Shown piece after piece: positions 43,540 to 52,297 of a DNA stretch of 64,000 nt. Numbering within the stretch: position 1 is the stretch's first letter; every line of letters begins with the position of its first letter. The stretch spans positions 245,762 through 309,761 of the forward strand of contig JASJDP010000017.1 in assembly GCA_030065095.1 (NCBI GenBank), read 5' to 3'. A model generated the notes under the pieces. That model was not told the origin of the DNA. It searched no databases and worked only from the letters and a program-made list of their open reading frames with translations. A program made the translations under genes and the position numbers. This stretch comes from Rhodobacter sp. GTDB lineage: Bacteria > Pseudomonadota > Alphaproteobacteria > Rhodobacterales > Rhodobacteraceae.

Positions 43540-44528
43540 GCCACATCGACAACCATCTGCCACGGCAACTGCAAGGCCTGCGGCTGCCCTTCGTCGCGGC
43601 GCCGCTCTTCATCATCTCGACCCCGGCGCTGGTCATCGCCCAGTGCAAAGCCGGCATCGTCGGCGCCTTCCCTGCGCTCAACGCCCGCGAACCCGACGGC
43701 AATCCGCCGCTGCTGGAGGCGTGGCTGACCGAGATCGGCGAGGCGCTCGACGCCCATAACCAGGCAAACCCCGACCGGCCCGCCGCGCCCTTTGCCGTCA
43801 ACCAGATCGTGCACCGTTCGAACGCGCGCCTGCAGCGCGATATCGAGATCTGCCACCGCCACAAGGTCCCGATCTGGATCACCTCGCTCGGGGCGCGGCC
43901 CGAGGTCAACGAGGCGGCCCATGACTGCGGCGGCATCGCGCTGCACGACGTCATCAATAACACGTTCGCCAGAAAGGCCATTGCCAAGGGCGCCGACGGG
44001 CTGATCGCCGTGGCCGCCGGGGCAGGGGGGCACGCCGGCAAGCAAAGCCCCTTTGCTCTGGTCCAGGACATTCGCGACTGGTTCGACGGCCCGCTTTTGC
44101 TTTCGGGCGCCATCGCCACCGGCCATGCACTGCTTGCCGCGCGCGCCATGGGGGCGGATCTGGGCTATATCGGCTCGCCCTTCATCGCCTGCGACGAGGC
44201 CAACGCGGTCGACGCCTACAAGGATGCCATCGTCGGCGGAAGCGCCGAGGACATCGTGACCTCGTCGCTCTTTACCGGCGTCTCGGGCAATTACCTCAGG
44301 CGGTCGGTCGAACTGCAGGGTCTCGACCCGGATAACCTGCCCGAGGCCGCGCCATCCTCGATGAATTTCGCCGGCGGTTCCGCCAAGCCCAAGGCGTGGA
44401 AGCATATCTGGGGCGCGGGTCAGGGGATCGGCGCGGTCAAGGAACGCGTTTCCGTGGCCGAGATGGTGACCCGGATCGAGCGGGAATACCTCGCCATGGG
44501 TCGCGAACTGACGCAGGAATTCGCGTGA
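43536..44528 (+). CDS. Nitronate monooxygenase family flavoprotein
   Basis: 330 residues, an FMN-dependent TIM-barrel protein of the 2-nitropropane dioxygenase/NMO family. Seen: LRLPFVAAPLFIISTPALVI at the start, FAVNQIVHRSN, LIAVAAGAGGHAGKQSPFAL (FMN phosphate loop, GxGGHxG), LLLSGAIATGHALLAARAMG and GADLGYIGSPFIA. It oxidises alkyl nitronates, or in relatives reduces enoyl substrates. The GTG start at 43536 overlaps the MaoC stop (GTGA) with GGGGGA upstream. The preceding SDR and MaoC genes suggest one operon. Confidence 0.88.
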   Translation: MSHIDNHLPRQLQGLRLPFVAAPLFIISTPALVIAQCKAGIVGAFPALNAREPDGNPPLLEAWLTEIGEALDAHNQANPDRPAAPFAVNQIVHRSNARLQRDIEICHRHKVPIWITSLGARPEVNEAAHDCGGIALHDVINNTFARKAIAKGADGLIAVAAGAGGHAGKQSPFALVQDIRDWFDGPLLLSGAIATGHALLAARAMGADLGYIGSPFIACDEANAVDAYKDAIVGGSAEDIVTSSLFTGVSGNYLRRSVELQGLDPDNLPEAAPSSMNFAGGSAKPKAWKHIWGAGQGIGAVKERVSVAEMVTRIEREYLAMGRELTQEFA

Positions 44529-44547
44529 GGCACCGTCCATCCCTCCC

Positions 44548-44566
44548 GCCCGGCCTCGGGCCGGGC
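44548..44566 (+). terminator. Hairpin after the nitronate monooxygenase gene
   Basis: GCCCGGCC-TCG-GGCCGGGC has perfect 8-bp arms, 19 bp after the stop. There is no T-run, but it separates this unit from the acyl-CoA dehydrogenase unit 150 bp away. Confidence 0.45.
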
Positions 44567-44712
44567 CGCGCCCGCCTCTCCCCCCGGGAGGGCGCGATTG
44601 CCTCGCTTCAAATTTTGCGTCCGTTGGCCAATTTTGAACCGTATACCGTAACCCGAACCTTCCAGGCGCCCACCCAGGGTCGGGCGCCGCCCTCCGCACC
44701 AGGGAGCACACT

Positions 44713-45948
44713 ATGGACCTAGGCATCACCGACCGCGCCCGCCCGCTGATCGAGGCGGTGCGCACCATGGTCACCGACGACATCGCGCCGCTTGACGCGG
44801 AATTCCAGGCCGAGGTCGGCAAGCACCCGTCCGGCGACCGGTTCCGGCACACCGACCGCCAGCTCGAGATCCTCGAGGGCCTCAAACAAAAGGCGCGCGA
44901 CCGCGGGCTCTGGAACTTCTGGCTGACCGGCAGCGACAAGGGCTATGGCCTGACCACGGTGGAATACGCCTATCTCGCCGAAGAAATGGGCAAGGTCGGG
45001 ATCGCCGCCGAGGTCTTCAACTGCAACGCGCCCGATACCGGCAACATGGAAGTGCTGGAACGCTACGGCGAGCAATGGATGAAGGATCGCTGGCTGACGC
45101 CGCTTTTGAACGGCGAGATCCGGTCGGCCTATGTGATGACCGAACCCGGCACCGCCTCGTCCGACGCCGCGCAGCTGAAATTCGACGCAAGACGCGACGG
45201 CGAGGATTTCGTCCTGAACGGCGAGAAATGGTGGATCAGCGGGGCAGGGGACCCGCGCTGCGGCCTTTACATCCTGATGGCCTGCACGGATCCGGATGCC
45301 GCCAAGCATTCCCGCCACACCGTGTTCGTCCTTGACCCCGACCTACCCGGCATCGAGGTCCTGCGCCCGATGCAGGTCTTCGGCCATGACGACGCGCCGC
45401 ACGGCCACATGCATATCCGGTTCACCGGCGTGCGCGTTCCGGCCAAAAACATCGTGCTTGGCGAGGGCCGCGGTTTCGAGGTCGCCCAGGGGCGCCTGGG
45501 CCCCGGCCGCATCCACCACTGCATGCGCGCCATCGGCCAGGCCGAAAAGGCGCTGGAGATGATGTGCCGCCGGTCGCTGAACCGTGAAGCCTTCGGCAAA
45601 CCGCTGGCCGAACTTGGCGCGAATTACGACATCATCGCCAATGCCCGGATGGAGATCGAGCAGGCGCGGCTTCTCTGCCTCAAGGCCGCCTGGATGATGG
45701 ACACCGCCGGCGTGCGCGAGGCGCAGCCGTGGATCAGCCAGATCAAGGTCGTGGCGCCGCTGATGGCGGGCAGGGTGATCGACGAGGCGATGCAGCTGCA
45801 CGGCGCCATGGGCATCAGCCAAGACGCGCCCCTGGCGCATATGTGGACGCATGTCCGCACCTTGCGCTTTGCCGACGGTCCCGACGCCGTGCACCGCCGC
45901 CAGGTCGCCCGCGCCGAACTGCGCCGCTACACCAACAAGGGCGCCTGA
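44713..45948 (+). CDS. Acyl-CoA dehydrogenase of the ACAD10/ACAD11 type
   Basis: 411 residues. General ACAD features are the N-terminal helical domain, VMTEPGTASSDAAQLKFDAR (FAD/substrate loop) and the C-terminal helical domain. Several blocks match the dehydrogenase half of human ACAD10/11: EVFNCNAPDTGNMEVLERYG, EKWWISGAGDPRCGLYILMA, GEGRGFEVAQGRLGPGRIHH, QLHGAMGISQDAPLAHMWTH and FADGPDAVHRRQVARAELR. ACAD10/11 and the bacterial LvaC act with a kinase on 4-hydroxyacyl-CoAs. Here the kinase is a separate gene at 46758. Start ATG 44713 follows CAGGGAGCAC. Confidence 0.88.
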   Translation: MDLGITDRARPLIEAVRTMVTDDIAPLDAEFQAEVGKHPSGDRFRHTDRQLEILEGLKQKARDRGLWNFWLTGSDKGYGLTTVEYAYLAEEMGKVGIAAEVFNCNAPDTGNMEVLERYGEQWMKDRWLTPLLNGEIRSAYVMTEPGTASSDAAQLKFDARRDGEDFVLNGEKWWISGAGDPRCGLYILMACTDPDAAKHSRHTVFVLDPDLPGIEVLRPMQVFGHDDAPHGHMHIRFTGVRVPAKNIVLGEGRGFEVAQGRLGPGRIHHCMRAIGQAEKALEMMCRRSLNREAFGKPLAELGANYDIIANARMEIEQARLLCLKAAWMMDTAGVREAQPWISQIKVVAPLMAGRVIDEAMQLHGAMGISQDAPLAHMWTHVRTLRFADGPDAVHRRQVARAELRRYTNKGA

Positions 45949-46042
45949 TGCGCCGGATCGCCAGATCCGGGGCTGTCATGGCCCCCGTTCGCCCAGGGTC
46001 AACCGAGCAAATCGGCCGTCACCCCGGCAAGGCGCGCGCGGG

Positions 46043-46693
46043 ATGAGCCGCCTGGTCCTGATCCGCCATGCCCAGGCGAGCTTCGGCACGGACGACTACG
46101 ACCGTCTCAGCCCGCTCGGCCATCAACAGGCCGACTGGCTCGCCGGGTATTTCCGCGCCCATGGGCTGCGTTTCGACAGGGTGATTCGCGGCGCAATGCG
46201 CCGGCACCGCGAAACGGCCGATGCAGTGATGAAACATGCTTTGGGGCCGGCACCGGAGGTTGACGCGCGCCTGAACGAAATCGACTACGACACGCTCGAA
46301 GGCGACTATCGCCGCGCCACCGGTGAAAGCCCGGCCGCCGGGCGGCCGGATTTCCTGTGCAGCTTCCCCCGGGTCTTCGAGGGTTGGGCCCAGGGGGATA
46401 TCGCCACGGCGCATGAAAGCTTTGCCGAATTCGAGGCCCGAGTGGCCGCCGCCATCGACGATGCCCTTGGGGCTGGCGACACCTTGGTCGTCACGTCGGG
46501 CGGTGTGATCGGCATGACCCTGCGCCGGGCGCTTGGCCTCGATGTGCGCACGACGGCGGAACTGCTGCTGATGATCCACAATGCCTCGGTGCACGAGTTT
46601 GTCCGCGAGAATGGCCAACTGCGCCTGTCGCTGTTCAACGCCAGCCCGCATTTCGATCCGACGGACCGCGCCCACGCTCGCACCTATATCTGA
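46043..46693 (+). CDS. Histidine phosphatase family protein
   Basis: 216 residues, branch 1 of the histidine phosphatase superfamily. The RHG-type motif is LVLIRHAQASFGTDDYDRLS (phospho-accepting His at about 9), with RHRETADAV, LNEIDYDTLEGDYR and VTSGGVIGMTLRRALG (second His replaced by Gly in VTSGG). The phosphatase signature is thus partly degenerate. It lies between the ACAD and the kinase-like gene. Start ATG 46043 has CGCGGG upstream, a weak ribosome site. Confidence 0.8.
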   Translation: MSRLVLIRHAQASFGTDDYDRLSPLGHQQADWLAGYFRAHGLRFDRVIRGAMRRHRETADAVMKHALGPAPEVDARLNEIDYDTLEGDYRRATGESPAAGRPDFLCSFPRVFEGWAQGDIATAHESFAEFEARVAAAIDDALGAGDTLVVTSGGVIGMTLRRALGLDVRTTAELLLMIHNASVHEFVRENGQLRLSLFNASPHFDPTDRAHARTYI

Positions 46694-46728
46694 CGTCCCC
46701 CGCCACCGGACCATGGACCATCCGCGGG

Positions 46729-46750
46729 TCATATGGAAATCATATGGAAA
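46729..46750 (+). repeat. Tandem 11-bp duplication before the kinase-like gene
   Basis: TCATATGGAAA occurs twice head to tail (46729-46739 and 46740-46750). It carries two GGAAA ribosome-site-like sequences just before ATG 46758, so copy number could change translation. Confidence 0.8.
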
Positions 46751-46757
46751 TCCTGCC

Positions 46758-47813
46758 ATGGAAACCGCAGGTTCCAAGATCATGCAAGACGGCACACAAA
46801 CACTCGACACGGCCGCCGTGGATGCCTACCTCAAGGTGCATCTGCCGGGTTATGCCGGGCCGCTTACCGCGCAAAAATTCTCGCAGGGCCAGTCGAACCC
46901 GACGTTCAGGTTATCCACGCCATCCTCCACATATGTTCTGCGCCGTAAGCCACCGGGCGAATTGTTGAAATCCGCCCATGCCGTGGACCGGGAATTCCGG
47001 GTTCAGAAGGCGCTTGCCGACACCGGGGTTCCCGTCGCACGCATGCATCTTCTCTGCGAGGACGACGCAGTCATCGGTTCGGCCTTCTATGTGATGGAAC
47101 ATGTTGCGGGCCTTATCTTTTTCGATCCGCGCCTTCCAGATGTGGATGAACCGGAAAGGAAGTTGATTTTCAATGAGATGAGTGGCGTTCTTGCAGCCTT
47201 GCACTCGGTCGATCCCGGTGCTGTCGGCCTCACCGACTTCGGACCGCCTGGCAACTATGTCGCCCGCCAGACCGCCCGCTGGTCGCGGCAGTATCGCGCC
47301 TCGGAAACCGGCGCGATTCCGGCCATGGACAGGCTGATCGCGATGCTTGAAGAACGCATGCCCGAGGAAGAGGGCGAACGCACTCTGGTGCATGGCGACT
47401 ACCGCATTGACAATATGATCTTTTCCACAGGCGCTCCACGCTGCCTGGCCGTGCTGGACTGGGAGCTTTCGACCATCGGGCATCCTCTGGCCGATCTCGC
47501 CTCGGTCATCATGCAATGGCGCATGCCGCCGGGTCCCGACGGGCGTGGGCTGGACGGTGTGGACCGTGCGGATCTGGGGCTGCCATCAGATGAGGAATTC
47601 ATAGCAACCTATTGCGAAAAAAGAAATATTACACAGGTTTCCGACATCGGCTTTTACCTGGCCTTTTGCTTCTTCCGCATGGCTGCCGTGCTGCAGGGTG
47701 TCAAGAAACGGGCCTTGGACGGGAACGCCTCCAATCCTGAGCGAGGGTTGAAGATGGGTGAGTATGTCTCTGTTTTTGCAAAGAAAGGTTTGGAGTCGCT
47801 GCGTGATGGATAG
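46758..47813 (+). CDS. Aminoglycoside-phosphotransferase-like kinase (ACAD10/11 N-terminal half type)
   Basis: 351 residues. The kinase fold is complete: the N-lobe (FSQGQSNPTFRLSTPSSTYV, VLRRKPPGELLKSAHAVDRE), the HGDY catalytic loop in LVHGDYRIDNMIF (about residue 211) and the metal-binding DWE in LAVLDWELSTIGHPLADLAS. These blocks match the kinase half of ACAD10/11 and LvaA-type proteins, which phosphorylate the 4-hydroxyl of a hydroxyacyl-CoA, rather than drug-modifying kinases. Start 46758 is preferred (GGAAA upstream); ATG 46782 is the alternative. It overlaps the next SDR by 8 bp. Confidence 0.85.
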   Translation: METAGSKIMQDGTQTLDTAAVDAYLKVHLPGYAGPLTAQKFSQGQSNPTFRLSTPSSTYVLRRKPPGELLKSAHAVDREFRVQKALADTGVPVARMHLLCEDDAVIGSAFYVMEHVAGLIFFDPRLPDVDEPERKLIFNEMSGVLAALHSVDPGAVGLTDFGPPGNYVARQTARWSRQYRASETGAIPAMDRLIAMLEERMPEEEGERTLVHGDYRIDNMIFSTGAPRCLAVLDWELSTIGHPLADLASVIMQWRMPPGPDGRGLDGVDRADLGLPSDEEFIATYCEKRNITQVSDIGFYLAFCFFRMAAVLQGVKKRALDGNASNPERGLKMGEYVSVFAKKGLESLRDG

Positions 47814-48591
47814 ACCTCGTTTCGCCGGTCAGGTGGTGATGATCACCGGTGCAGCGGGTGGCTTCGGCGCCGCCGCAGCCCGACGTTTCGCCGCCGAGGG
47901 AGCAAAGCTGCTATTGTCCGATATGGACATGGACGGGTTGGACGCTGTTTGCCAAGAACTAGATCATGATTTTCATTTCATCGCACAAAATATTGATGTT
48001 ACAAATGAATCTGATTTAACTTCACATATCGAATATGGAATTTCCGCTCTCGGCCCTCTTGATATTGCTATAAACAATGCCGGAATCGGACAAATCCTGT
48101 CACCGCTTCACGGGATCGCCGAGGCCGAATTCGACCGCATCATGGCGGTCAATGCCAAGGGCGTTTTTCTGGGCATGAAGCATCAGCTTCCCGGAATGAT
48201 CGCGCGGCAGAAAGGCGTGATCCTGAACGTTGCCTCCGCGGCCGGACTTGTCGGGGCAGGGCAGCTCGCCGCCTACGCGGCCAGCAAGCACGCGGTCATC
48301 GGACTGACCCGCAGTGCTGCCGACGAGGTCGCGAGATTTTCCATTCGCGTCAACGCCTTGTGCCCGTCCTTCGCGCCGACGCCACTGTTCAACGAGATGG
48401 CTGACGCCCTGGGCGACCGCCACGGTATCGACCGAGAAACCGCCTATGACCGGGTGACCGGCCGTATCCCAATGCGCCGCGTCGCAACCGTGGACGAGGT
48501 CGTCCAGGCGATGCTCTGGGCGTGTGATCCGGCCAACAGCTTCATGACGGGGCAGGCGATTGCCATCGACGGCGGCCTGACCGCCGTCTGA
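47806..48591 (+). CDS. Short-chain dehydrogenase with an AT-rich central patch
   Basis: 261 residues. Rossmann motif TGAAGGFG, NNAG in INNAGIGQIL, catalytic NVASAAG and YAASK, ending TGQAIAIDGGLTAV. Start ATG 47806 lies inside the preceding kinase gene. From about 47930 to 48080 the DNA turns AT-rich with different codons (for example AAAATATTGATG, AATATGGAATTT), then returns to the GC-rich norm; the protein stays a normal SDR. That pattern could reflect recombination with a foreign allele. It ends the ACAD/phosphatase/kinase unit. Its substrate is probably a hydroxy- or ketoacyl-CoA (inference). Confidence 0.87.
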   Translation: MDRPRFAGQVVMITGAAGGFGAAAARRFAAEGAKLLLSDMDMDGLDAVCQELDHDFHFIAQNIDVTNESDLTSHIEYGISALGPLDIAINNAGIGQILSPLHGIAEAEFDRIMAVNAKGVFLGMKHQLPGMIARQKGVILNVASAAGLVGAGQLAAYAASKHAVIGLTRSAADEVARFSIRVNALCPSFAPTPLFNEMADALGDRHGIDRETAYDRVTGRIPMRRVATVDEVVQAMLWACDPANSFMTGQAIAIDGGLTAV

Positions 48592-48594
48592 AGC

Positions 48595-48981
48595 TCAATT
48601 CACCCGCGCCCAGGTCTGGGACGAGCACAGCAGGCCGCCGGCCACGCATCCGCGCAGCTTCAATCTGTCGCCGTTCAGGTCCATCTTGCCGATATAGATC
48701 TTGTCGTTCGATGGCCGCCACACCTTGCCGGAGTATTTGCCGCCGCCGTTCGGCACCATACCAATGACCAGAGTCTTGCCGACGTTCGGCGACTGGTATT
48801 CCCCCGAGGCATTGAACGTGCGGGCGATCACGCCACAGATCTTGCCGCTGCACGGCTTCATGTCGATATGGGCGTAAGACCCGTCGTCGACCTCTGTTTG
48901 CCACATCCCCAATACCGGGTCGGCCAGCGCCGCGCCCCCGCTCAAGGCCAGAGCCGCCAGCGCCAAAGCGATCCGTTTCAT
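48595..48981 (-). CDS. DUF2147-family exported protein
   Basis: 128 residues. A Sec signal ([20 protein letters not shown]), then [20 protein letters not shown], the [12 protein letters not shown] and [19 protein letters not shown] blocks and a C-terminal [19 protein letters not shown]. This is a small beta-barrel-like (lipocalin-fold) periplasmic family of unclear role. ATG 48981 follows GGAGGAAC. It is divergent from hisA. Confidence 0.88.
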   Translation of the reverse strand: MKRIALALAALALSGGAALADPVLGMWQTEVDDGSYAHIDMKPCSGKICGVIARTFNASGEYQSPNVGKTLVIGMVPNGGGKYSGKVWRPSNDKIYIGKMDLNGDRLKLRGCVAGGLLCSSQTWARVN

Positions 48982-49117
48982 CGGAAGTTCCTCCCTGCGT
49001 TGTGCACCGCACTGTGCCAAACTGCCGCGCGCTGGATCAAGTCTGACGTCGGGTCCGCTTGCGCGCAGGGCGGCCCGGTGCGAAGAAGCGGTCCGATCCG
49101 CAAACCGAGGGCGCATC

Positions 49118-49837
49118 ATGATCCTATATCCCGCCATCGACCTGAAGGATGGCCACTGCGTGCGCCTGCTGAAGGGCGAAATGGACAAGGCCACCGTCTT
49201 CAACGACGACCCTGCGGCCCAGGCCCGGGCCTTCCAGGATGCCGGGTGCGCATGGCTGCACTTGGTCGATCTGAACGGCGCCTTCGCGGGCGAGCCGGTC
49301 AATGCCGCCGCGGTCGAGGCGATCCTTGGCGCCACGGACGTGCCGGCCCAGCTCGGCGGTGGCATACGCGACATGGCGACCATCGAGCGCTGGTTGTCAA
49401 AGGGTCTTGCCCGCGTGATCCTGGGAACGGTGGCGGTCGAAAACCCGGACCTCGTGCGCGAGGCCGCGCGCGCCTTTCCCGGTCAGGTGGCCGTCGGCGT
49501 CGACGCCCGCGACGGCCGCGTTGCGACCAGGGGCTGGGCCGAGGAGACCGACGTCGACGTTACCGGCCTGGCCCGCAGCTGCGAGGACGCGGGCGTCGCC
49601 GCGATCATCTACACCGACATCAACCGCGACGGCGCGATGCAGGGTCCGAATGTCGAGGCGACGGCGGCGCTTGCCAATGCCGTCAGCGTCCCGGTCATCG
49701 CGTCGGGGGGCGTGTCCTCGCTGGCCGATCTTGTCGCCCTGCGCGATTGCGGCGCGCCCTTGAACGGGGCGATCTCGGGCCGGGCCCTTTACGATGGAGC
49801 CATCGACCTGAAAGAGGCGCTGACCGTTTTGGGATGA
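49118..49837 (+). CDS. hisA: ProFAR isomerase of histidine biosynthesis
   Basis: 239 residues. HisA isomerises ProFAR to PRFAR. The N-terminus [20 protein letters not shown] has the catalytic Asp, the middle has [20 protein letters not shown], and [12 protein letters not shown] holds the second catalytic Asp region; [18 protein letters not shown] and [13 protein letters not shown] are phosphate-binding loops. It begins a his cluster (hisA, decayed gene, membrane protein, hisF, hisE). HisH, often directly upstream, is not in the window. Confidence 0.96.
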   Translation: MILYPAIDLKDGHCVRLLKGEMDKATVFNDDPAAQARAFQDAGCAWLHLVDLNGAFAGEPVNAAAVEAILGATDVPAQLGGGIRDMATIERWLSKGLARVILGTVAVENPDLVREAARAFPGQVAVGVDARDGRVATRGWAEETDVDVTGLARSCEDAGVAAIIYTDINRDGAMQGPNVEATAALANAVSVPVIASGGVSSLADLVALRDCGAPLNGAISGRALYDGAIDLKEALTVLG

Positions 49838-50047
49838 CGCCGCTGAACGCGTCCCCGCGGTCCAGACACGCGGGCCTGTCGCGCTTTGGCTCTTCTGCAT
49901 CGCCGCCGTGCCGGTCCCAGGCGGCGCGTTCGGCTGCCGGATCGACGAGGACGGCGTGCGCTCGGCCTTGGATACTTTCGGCCAGTGACACCTGGTGCCC
50001 GGATTTTTTTGGTGATCGAGGTGGTGATCGCGCGGCTGCGCCGTTGA
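49834..50047 (+). pseudogene. Decayed small membrane protein gene between hisA and hisF
   Basis: ATG 49834 overlaps the hisA stop (ATGA), but no single frame continues. One frame reads VALWLFCIAAVPVPGGAFGCRIDEDG from about 49875 and stops at 49985-49987; another reads IFLVIEVVIARLRR and stops at 50045-50047. The pieces look like the start and end of one small membrane protein. I infer at least two frameshifting deletions. Identity of the intact form is unknown. Confidence 0.55.
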
Positions 50048-50101
50048 CAACCATTGGCGGCGTTCCATACTCGCCGCCAGAACATTCAGCGCTCATGGAC
50101 G

Positions 50102-50449
50102 ATGCTCAACGAGATACTGCATTCCTTCTTCTTCTGGATGCCGGCCGTCGTAGCGGTGGCCATCGGTTTCGAGATGAAATCGCCGCCGGCGCGGCTGATA
50201 CTTGTCTGGGGCGGCGGTGCCTTTGCCCTGGTGATCGGCGCAGCGGTTCTTGGGATGCTGATGTGTGACGGCAAGAGCCTTTCGGTCTATACCAACTGCG
50301 CGGGCGGCCCGGTGGTCGAGCGGGTCTTTGCCGGCGCGCACCCGTTTTTCGTGGCCGTGACCTATGCCTATATCTTTGCCGGTCCGCTGCTTGCCGGAGT
50401 GGCCTATCTTTTGGAATGGCGCCATTCGCGGCGCGCCAAGTCTGCCTGA
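50102..50449 (+). CDS. Small three-helix membrane protein in the his cluster
   Basis: 115 residues. Three hydrophobic segments can be seen: [37 protein letters not shown] and [22 protein letters not shown]. Two cysteines lie in the loop (MLMCDGK, TNCAGG). It has no recognised family. ATG 50102 was chosen because the upstream part of the frame does not look like protein. It ends 41 bp before hisF. Confidence 0.65.
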   Translation: MLNEILHSFFFWMPAVVAVAIGFEMKSPPARLILVWGGGAFALVIGAAVLGMLMCDGKSLSVYTNCAGGPVVERVFAGAHPFFVAVTYAYIFAGPLLAGVAYLLEWRHSRRAKSA

Positions 50450-50490
50450 CGGCGCTTGCCGTCGCTGCGGGCTGCGCCTATGACGCAGGC

Positions 50491-51252
50491 ATGCTCAAGA
50501 CGCGGATCATCCCCTGCCTCGACGTGGCCGACGGCCGCGTGGTCAAAGGCGTCAACTTCGTCGATCTGATCGATGCCGGCGACCCGGTCGAGGCCGCGCG
50601 GGCCTACGACGCTGCGGGGGCAGACGAACTTTGCTTTCTCGACATCCACGCGACCCACGAAAACCGCGGTACCATGTACGACCTTGCCACCCGCACGGCC
50701 GAGCAATGTTTCATGCCGCTGACAATCGGCGGCGGGGTGCGCACGCCCGACGATGTGCGCGCGCTGCTTCTGGCGGGTGCCGACAAGGTCAGCTTCAACT
50801 CTGCCGCGGTGGCCGATCCCGATGTCGTGGCCCGCTCGGCCGACCGGTTTGGCAGCCAATGCATCGTGGTGGCGATCGACGCCAAGACGGTCGCGCCCGG
50901 GCGGTGGGAGATTTTCACCCATGGCGGACGGCGCCCGACAGGGGTGGATGCGGTGGAATTCGCCCGGACCGTGGCGGCCAAGGGGGCGGGCGAGATCCTG
51001 TTGACCTCGATGGATCGCGACGGCACGCGGGCGGGGTTCAACCTGCCGCTGACCCGGACCATCGCCGATGCGGTGGACATCCCCGTGATCGCCAGCGGCG
51101 GGGTCGGCACGCTCGACCATCTGGTCGACGGCGTCAGGGAAGGCCATGCCAGCGCCGTGCTTGCCGCCTCGATCTTCCATTTCGGCGATTTCACCATCGG
51201 CGAGGCCAAGGCGCATATGGCTGCGGCCGGCATTCCGGTGCGGCTGTCATGA
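50491..51252 (+). CDS. hisF: Imidazole glycerol phosphate synthase cyclase subunit
   Basis: 253 residues, normal length. HisF makes imidazole glycerol phosphate and AICAR from PRFAR using ammonia from His[21 protein letters not shown] carries the catalytic Asp (about 11), [16 protein letters not shown] the central barrel strand, [18 protein letters not shown] and [13 protein letters not shown] the phosphate sites, and [14 protein letters not shown] the second Asp (about 130). Its stop overlaps hisE (ATGA). Confidence 0.97.
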   Translation: MLKTRIIPCLDVADGRVVKGVNFVDLIDAGDPVEAARAYDAAGADELCFLDIHATHENRGTMYDLATRTAEQCFMPLTIGGGVRTPDDVRALLLAGADKVSFNSAAVADPDVVARSADRFGSQCIVVAIDAKTVAPGRWEIFTHGGRRPTGVDAVEFARTVAAKGAGEILLTSMDRDGTRAGFNLPLTRTIADAVDIPVIASGGVGTLDHLVDGVREGHASAVLAASIFHFGDFTIGEAKAHMAAAGIPVRLS

Positions 51253-51560
51253 GCGTGCTCGACCGTCTCGCTGCGACCGTCGAGGCCCGCAAAGGGGCCG
51301 ATCCGGATGGTTCATGGACGGCGAAGTTGCTGGCCAAGGGGCCCGAGAAATGCGCCGAGAAGTTCGGTGAAGAGGCCGTCGAGGCGATCATTGCGGCGGC
51401 CAAGGGCGACCGCGGCAACCTGACGGCAGAGGCGGCGGATGTACTCTATCATTTGCTGGTGATGCTGGCGGCGCGCGATATCACCCTGGCCGAGGTCCTG
51501 GCCGAACTCGAAAAGCGCGAGGGGCTGTCGGGGCTCGAGGAAAAGGCCCGGCGGGGATAG
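51249..51560 (+). CDS. hisE: Phosphoribosyl-ATP pyrophosphatase
   Basis: 103 residues. HisE hydrolyses PR-ATP to PR-AMP, the second step of histidine synthesis. [20 protein letters not shown] contains the conserved KxGEEAxE metal site and [20 protein letters not shown] the second one. ATG 51249 overlaps the hisF stop, so the two are coupled. Confidence 0.96.
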   Translation: MSVLDRLAATVEARKGADPDGSWTAKLLAKGPEKCAEKFGEEAVEAIIAAAKGDRGNLTAEAADVLYHLLVMLAARDITLAEVLAELEKREGLSGLEEKARRG

Positions 51561-51600
51561 CCGGGTTTCGAGAAACAGCCGGTTTTTGGGCGAGATGCTC

Positions 51601-52074
51601 CTACAGCTTTGACGAGATAACGCCGGTGTTGAAACCCGCCATGCGAAGCTCGCCGAACAGCCGCTGATACTCGATCTTCGGGCAACGGTTCTGGATCACG
51701 GTCTTGCCCGCCGCCTCGGCCATTTCCGCCGCCTCGGGATTTTCCACACCGATCTGCATCCAGACGGTGCGCAGGGTCGGCAAATGCGCCAGCGCGGCTT
51801 CGACGATTGGCGGCACATGTTCGGACCGGCGGAAGATGTCGACCATGTCCACCGGCAGATCGGGCGGGATGTCCGCCACATCGGCATAGGTCATCTCGCC
51901 GAACAGCATGTCGCCCGCATGACCGGGGTTCACCGGGATCACCCGGAACCCTTTGAGCCCGAGATAACGTGCCACATAGTAGCTGGGCCGCACGGGGTTG
52001 GGCGACACGCCCACGCAGGCGATGCATTTGGTACTGCGCAGGATATCTCGCAGCAGGGTGTGGGAATAGCTCAT
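51601..52074 (-). CDS. CoA-binding domain protein (YccU type)
   Basis: 157 residues, a Rossmann-like CoA-binding fold. Motifs: IACVGVSPNPVRPSYYVARY, VIPVNPGHAGDMLFGEMTYA, VDMVDIFRRSEHVPPIVEAA and TVWMQIGVENPEAAEMAEAA, with a catalytic-looking CPKIEYQRLFGELRMAGFNT near the end. Function of the family is not established. ATG 52074 is preferred to an upstream start because the family begins there. It converges on hisE. Confidence 0.9.
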   Translation of the reverse strand: MSYSHTLLRDILRSTKCIACVGVSPNPVRPSYYVARYLGLKGFRVIPVNPGHAGDMLFGEMTYADVADIPPDLPVDMVDIFRRSEHVPPIVEAALAHLPTLRTVWMQIGVENPEAAEMAEAAGKTVIQNRCPKIEYQRLFGELRMAGFNTGVISSKL

Positions 52075-52103
52075 GCGCCCAGCTTTACCATGCCTGCGGC
52101 CAG

Positions 52104-52134
52104 AAAAAAGCGCCCGGACCAAAGGACCGGGCGC
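52104..52134 (-). terminator. Intrinsic terminator, minus strand
   Basis: GCGCCCGG and CCGGGCGC arms (52110-52117 and 52127-52134) pair, with a further CC/GG inside, and six T follow on the minus strand. It ends either the zinc-ribbon transcript or the candidate small RNA. Confidence 0.85.
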
Positions 52135-52245
52135 CAGTCACGGAACGAGGGACAGTGAAGTGCGGCGCGGGAGTTCCGAACCCGCGCCCATGTGTTGTAA
52201 ATAGGAAACCATCAGAATGTTTAAAGGTCATGTAATAAGGTTGTG
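52104..52245 (-). ncRNA. Candidate structured small RNA or 3' UTR
   Basis: Minus strand. After an AT-rich stretch (about 52195-52245, possibly a promoter with TTTAAACAT as a -10-like box), a hairpin GGCGCGGG-AGTTCCGAA-CCCGCGCC (52164-52188) is followed by a smaller stem region and then the intrinsic terminator at 52104-52134. Roughly 90-110 nt would be transcribed. It is either an independent sRNA or the 3' end of the zinc-ribbon gene's message. No protein is encoded. Confidence 0.4.
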
Positions 52246-52297
52246 AACGGAACAAGAGACCGCACCGGTCCTGTCGGCGCCGCCGCAAGGCCCGCCG

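Noticed and set aside
48868..50268. 466-residue plus-strand frame over hisA
   Set aside because: It overlaps hisA in another frame and shows only Arg/Gly-rich sequence.
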